Below are positions 62,301 through 64,000 of a stretch of DNA of 64,000 nucleotides, in pieces. This DNA comes from Anarhynchus alexandrinus. Lineage: Eukaryota; Chordata; Aves; Charadriiformes; Charadriidae. The notes under the pieces were generated by a model that was not told where the DNA came from, made no database searches, and saw only the letters and a list, made by a program, of their open reading frames with translations. The number at the start of each line of letters is the position of its first letter. Position 1 is the first letter of the stretch. The DNA is taken from the NCBI GenBank assembly GCA_008711295.1, contig VUYV01000020.1:3769296-3833295 (forward strand), read 5' to 3'. The translations under genes were made by a program, and so were the position numbers.

Positions 62301-64000
62301 AAAAGCTTACCACTGGATTCTGACCAATTTTCATTTTTCAGTGAAAATCTCAAGCCAAAAATGTTCATTTATTTCATCAGTAAGTTTGTCTCCTATTTTA
62401 AAATCTCTGGGCTTTTTCCTTTGTTCCAGTTGCAAAGGTAATGCTGAAAAAAAAATAATGATTCCAGCTAATCTTCCTTTAAAGTATTGTAGAAGGGTCT
62501 GATGGAGTCCTAATTTTCAAGTGGAGTGTCCACCTTCAGTCCCAGTGGGATTAAAGTACTATGGTAGCGAAAGGGGAGAGGGAAAGTATCAATAGTGACA
62601 TAGTGGAGAAAGACTTGCTAAAAAGCATGTAAAAAGAGTGGGCAATCAAAGGATGGAGTTCATTGCCTGAAGAAACACCACATAAAGTATCCTTTAAAGC
62701 CCAGTGGATGTAGCTCAATGGCACACAGAGGATAATGAACACTGGTGGCTCTGGCAGTGTCAGAGCAGCAGAAAATGACAGAAAGACAAACAGGTTCAAA
62801 GCAGCCATTGGCAGGGCACCATCAGGCACATGGCTACCATCAAAATGATGGAAGAAGTCCAGGAGGCCACTGAATGGGGACCAAGATAACAAAACCAGCT
62901 CAATAGCTGGTTGAGTGCAATCAAACATTGGTGAAGATCTTTCAGCAAAAACAAGACAATCAGAAAGGTAGTGAAGTGAATCAAGGCAGTGGAAAGAGTT
63001 CAGATGGTGGACAGATATTAAAAAGGCTGCAGAAAAGGGCAAAAAAAGATCAGAGGAAGACAAGAAGGATCTAAATTGCAGTGAAAATGTCACATGTGAT
63101 GTATTGCCTGGGAGCAAGAGCAAGTAATTGACAAATTTGGACTGCGTAGTTCGCATTCTTCTCTCCTGTCAACTTTTGTAATTTCCTTGAAAGTTTTATG
63201 GTATATGCTGTTGTCATTTTTTGCTGTGTGGTTTTTTTTCCCCAGAAAGCCCCAGTTTCTGCAGTCATGGAATGAAAGTAAAATCTAAAATATTATTAAA
63301 AGTTAAGTAAGCTAACAATGGAGATTAATTTCTGACCCTTCAATTTTCCAAAAAAGTTCTTGAATATATATCTTCTGATCATCCTAAAGCCTCAGGAATC
63401 AAAAACCAAATACAAAGTACAAGTATATTACTGTGTGAGATCTCACAGTCTTTTGGCGCCTGATTCAAGATTTTTTAATCTAAGAATCTGAGAAAGACAG
63501 AGACCCACTGTGACCTGTATCTAGAAAAAATGACAGTTGTATTTCTGGTGTCCTGGGAAAAAAGATAGTTGTTAGTATTAGCAACAGGGCGTAATTCCTC
63601 TGTCAGTCATGTCAACATAAGGAAATGTCAGATAATACCAGGAGGTAGCCAGACTTGTTCAGTAAACACTAACTCAACCCAGCAGGAATAATTTCCTGCA
63701 TTTTTTATTTTATTAGTTTTGGGGGGTTTTATGACATACAGTCATAATTTTGCCTTCAGATGGAACATTTATTATTAAACACAAATCCCTTCCTGCTTTT
63801 CTGAATCTTGTCTCCTCATCACTCATGCATCCAGCTGCCCTTCAGAGAATCTGTCTTGTCAAATGCAACACACAGTACATATCATTTCATTATTATTTCC
63901 TAATTTGCTTATGCTCTTTTCCGCTCATTTGGAAAAGTGGGGTGGGAGGTGGGGAAGAGAAGACAGAGCCAAAAGCAATTGATATGTCTGTCACAAGATG

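Larger units (their letters stand above)
56453..64000 (-). other. LRFN2: Last intron of LRFN2 (partial)
   Basis: This stretch runs from the LRFN2 acceptor to the window edge. No second LRFN2 exon was found in it, which agrees with the family's arrangement of a large upstream exon and a long intron. It contains scattered A-runs, a (CA)n tract near 57926, a motif-rich block near 58.9-59.3 kb, and a purine-rich stretch near 62.5-63.1 kb. The open frames in it (for example 57842-58330 plus and 62551-63156 minus) show no recognisable protein. Confidence 0.7.

Noticed and set aside
62551..63156. 201-codon minus-strand frame in the LRFN2 intron
   Set aside because: The plus strand is purine-rich, which by itself gives Leu/Ser/Phe-rich frames on the minus strand. 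No domain or family signature is visible.
1..64000. Search for CRISPR arrays, tRNA/rRNA genes and bacterial-type operons
   Set aside because: No regularly spaced repeats, no cloverleaf-like gene and no dense gene arrangement were seen. The sequence is of vertebrate type.

Overview
The window looks like avian nuclear DNA. It is mostly non-coding and carries CR1 LINE copies, including a short 3' end with the family's ATTCTATG terminal repeats. It holds one clear vertebrate coding exon, the last exon of LRFN2 (a synaptic adhesion protein) on the minus strand. A crocodilian or turtle cannot be excluded from CR1 alone. No bacterial-type operon, CRISPR array, tRNA or rRNA gene was recognised. Most open frames are short chance frames.

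Layout. Positions 1-13490 are intergenic, with a candidate conserved element near 9.8-10.3 kb and a decayed LINE relic near 12.0-13.1 kb. Positions 13491-14084 look like a solitary retroviral LTR with two 41-bp tandem units, each holding an octamer ATGCAAAT. Positions 14240-19662 are a CR1 LINE on the plus strand with GC/CpG-rich 5' region, ORF1 (Cys/His motif, coiled coil, esterase-like domain), ORF2 (endonuclease plus reverse transcriptase) and short 3' tail. It is broken by stops, frameshifts and changed catalytic residues. About 860 bp of it is present twice around a single N, which reads as two contig ends that were never merged. Collapsing the overlap gives about 4.55 kb, close to a full-length CR1.

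Positions 19663-53400 are further intergenic DNA with a C-rich island (26.46-26.89 kb), a possible transcript 3' end (36.1-36.5 kb), a short CR1 3' end (44.54-44.69 kb) and several candidate conserved blocks. Positions 53400-55533 include the probable LRFN2 3' UTR. The LRFN2 exon is 55534-56452, and 56453-64000 is its last intron; the upstream exons lie outside the window.

Only LRFN2 is likely to make a host protein here. The candidate regulatory blocks are proposed from motif content only. I found no convincing new biological system. The best items for follow-up are the contig-overlap duplication inside the CR1, the near-complete CR1 itself, and the LTR with paired octamers.
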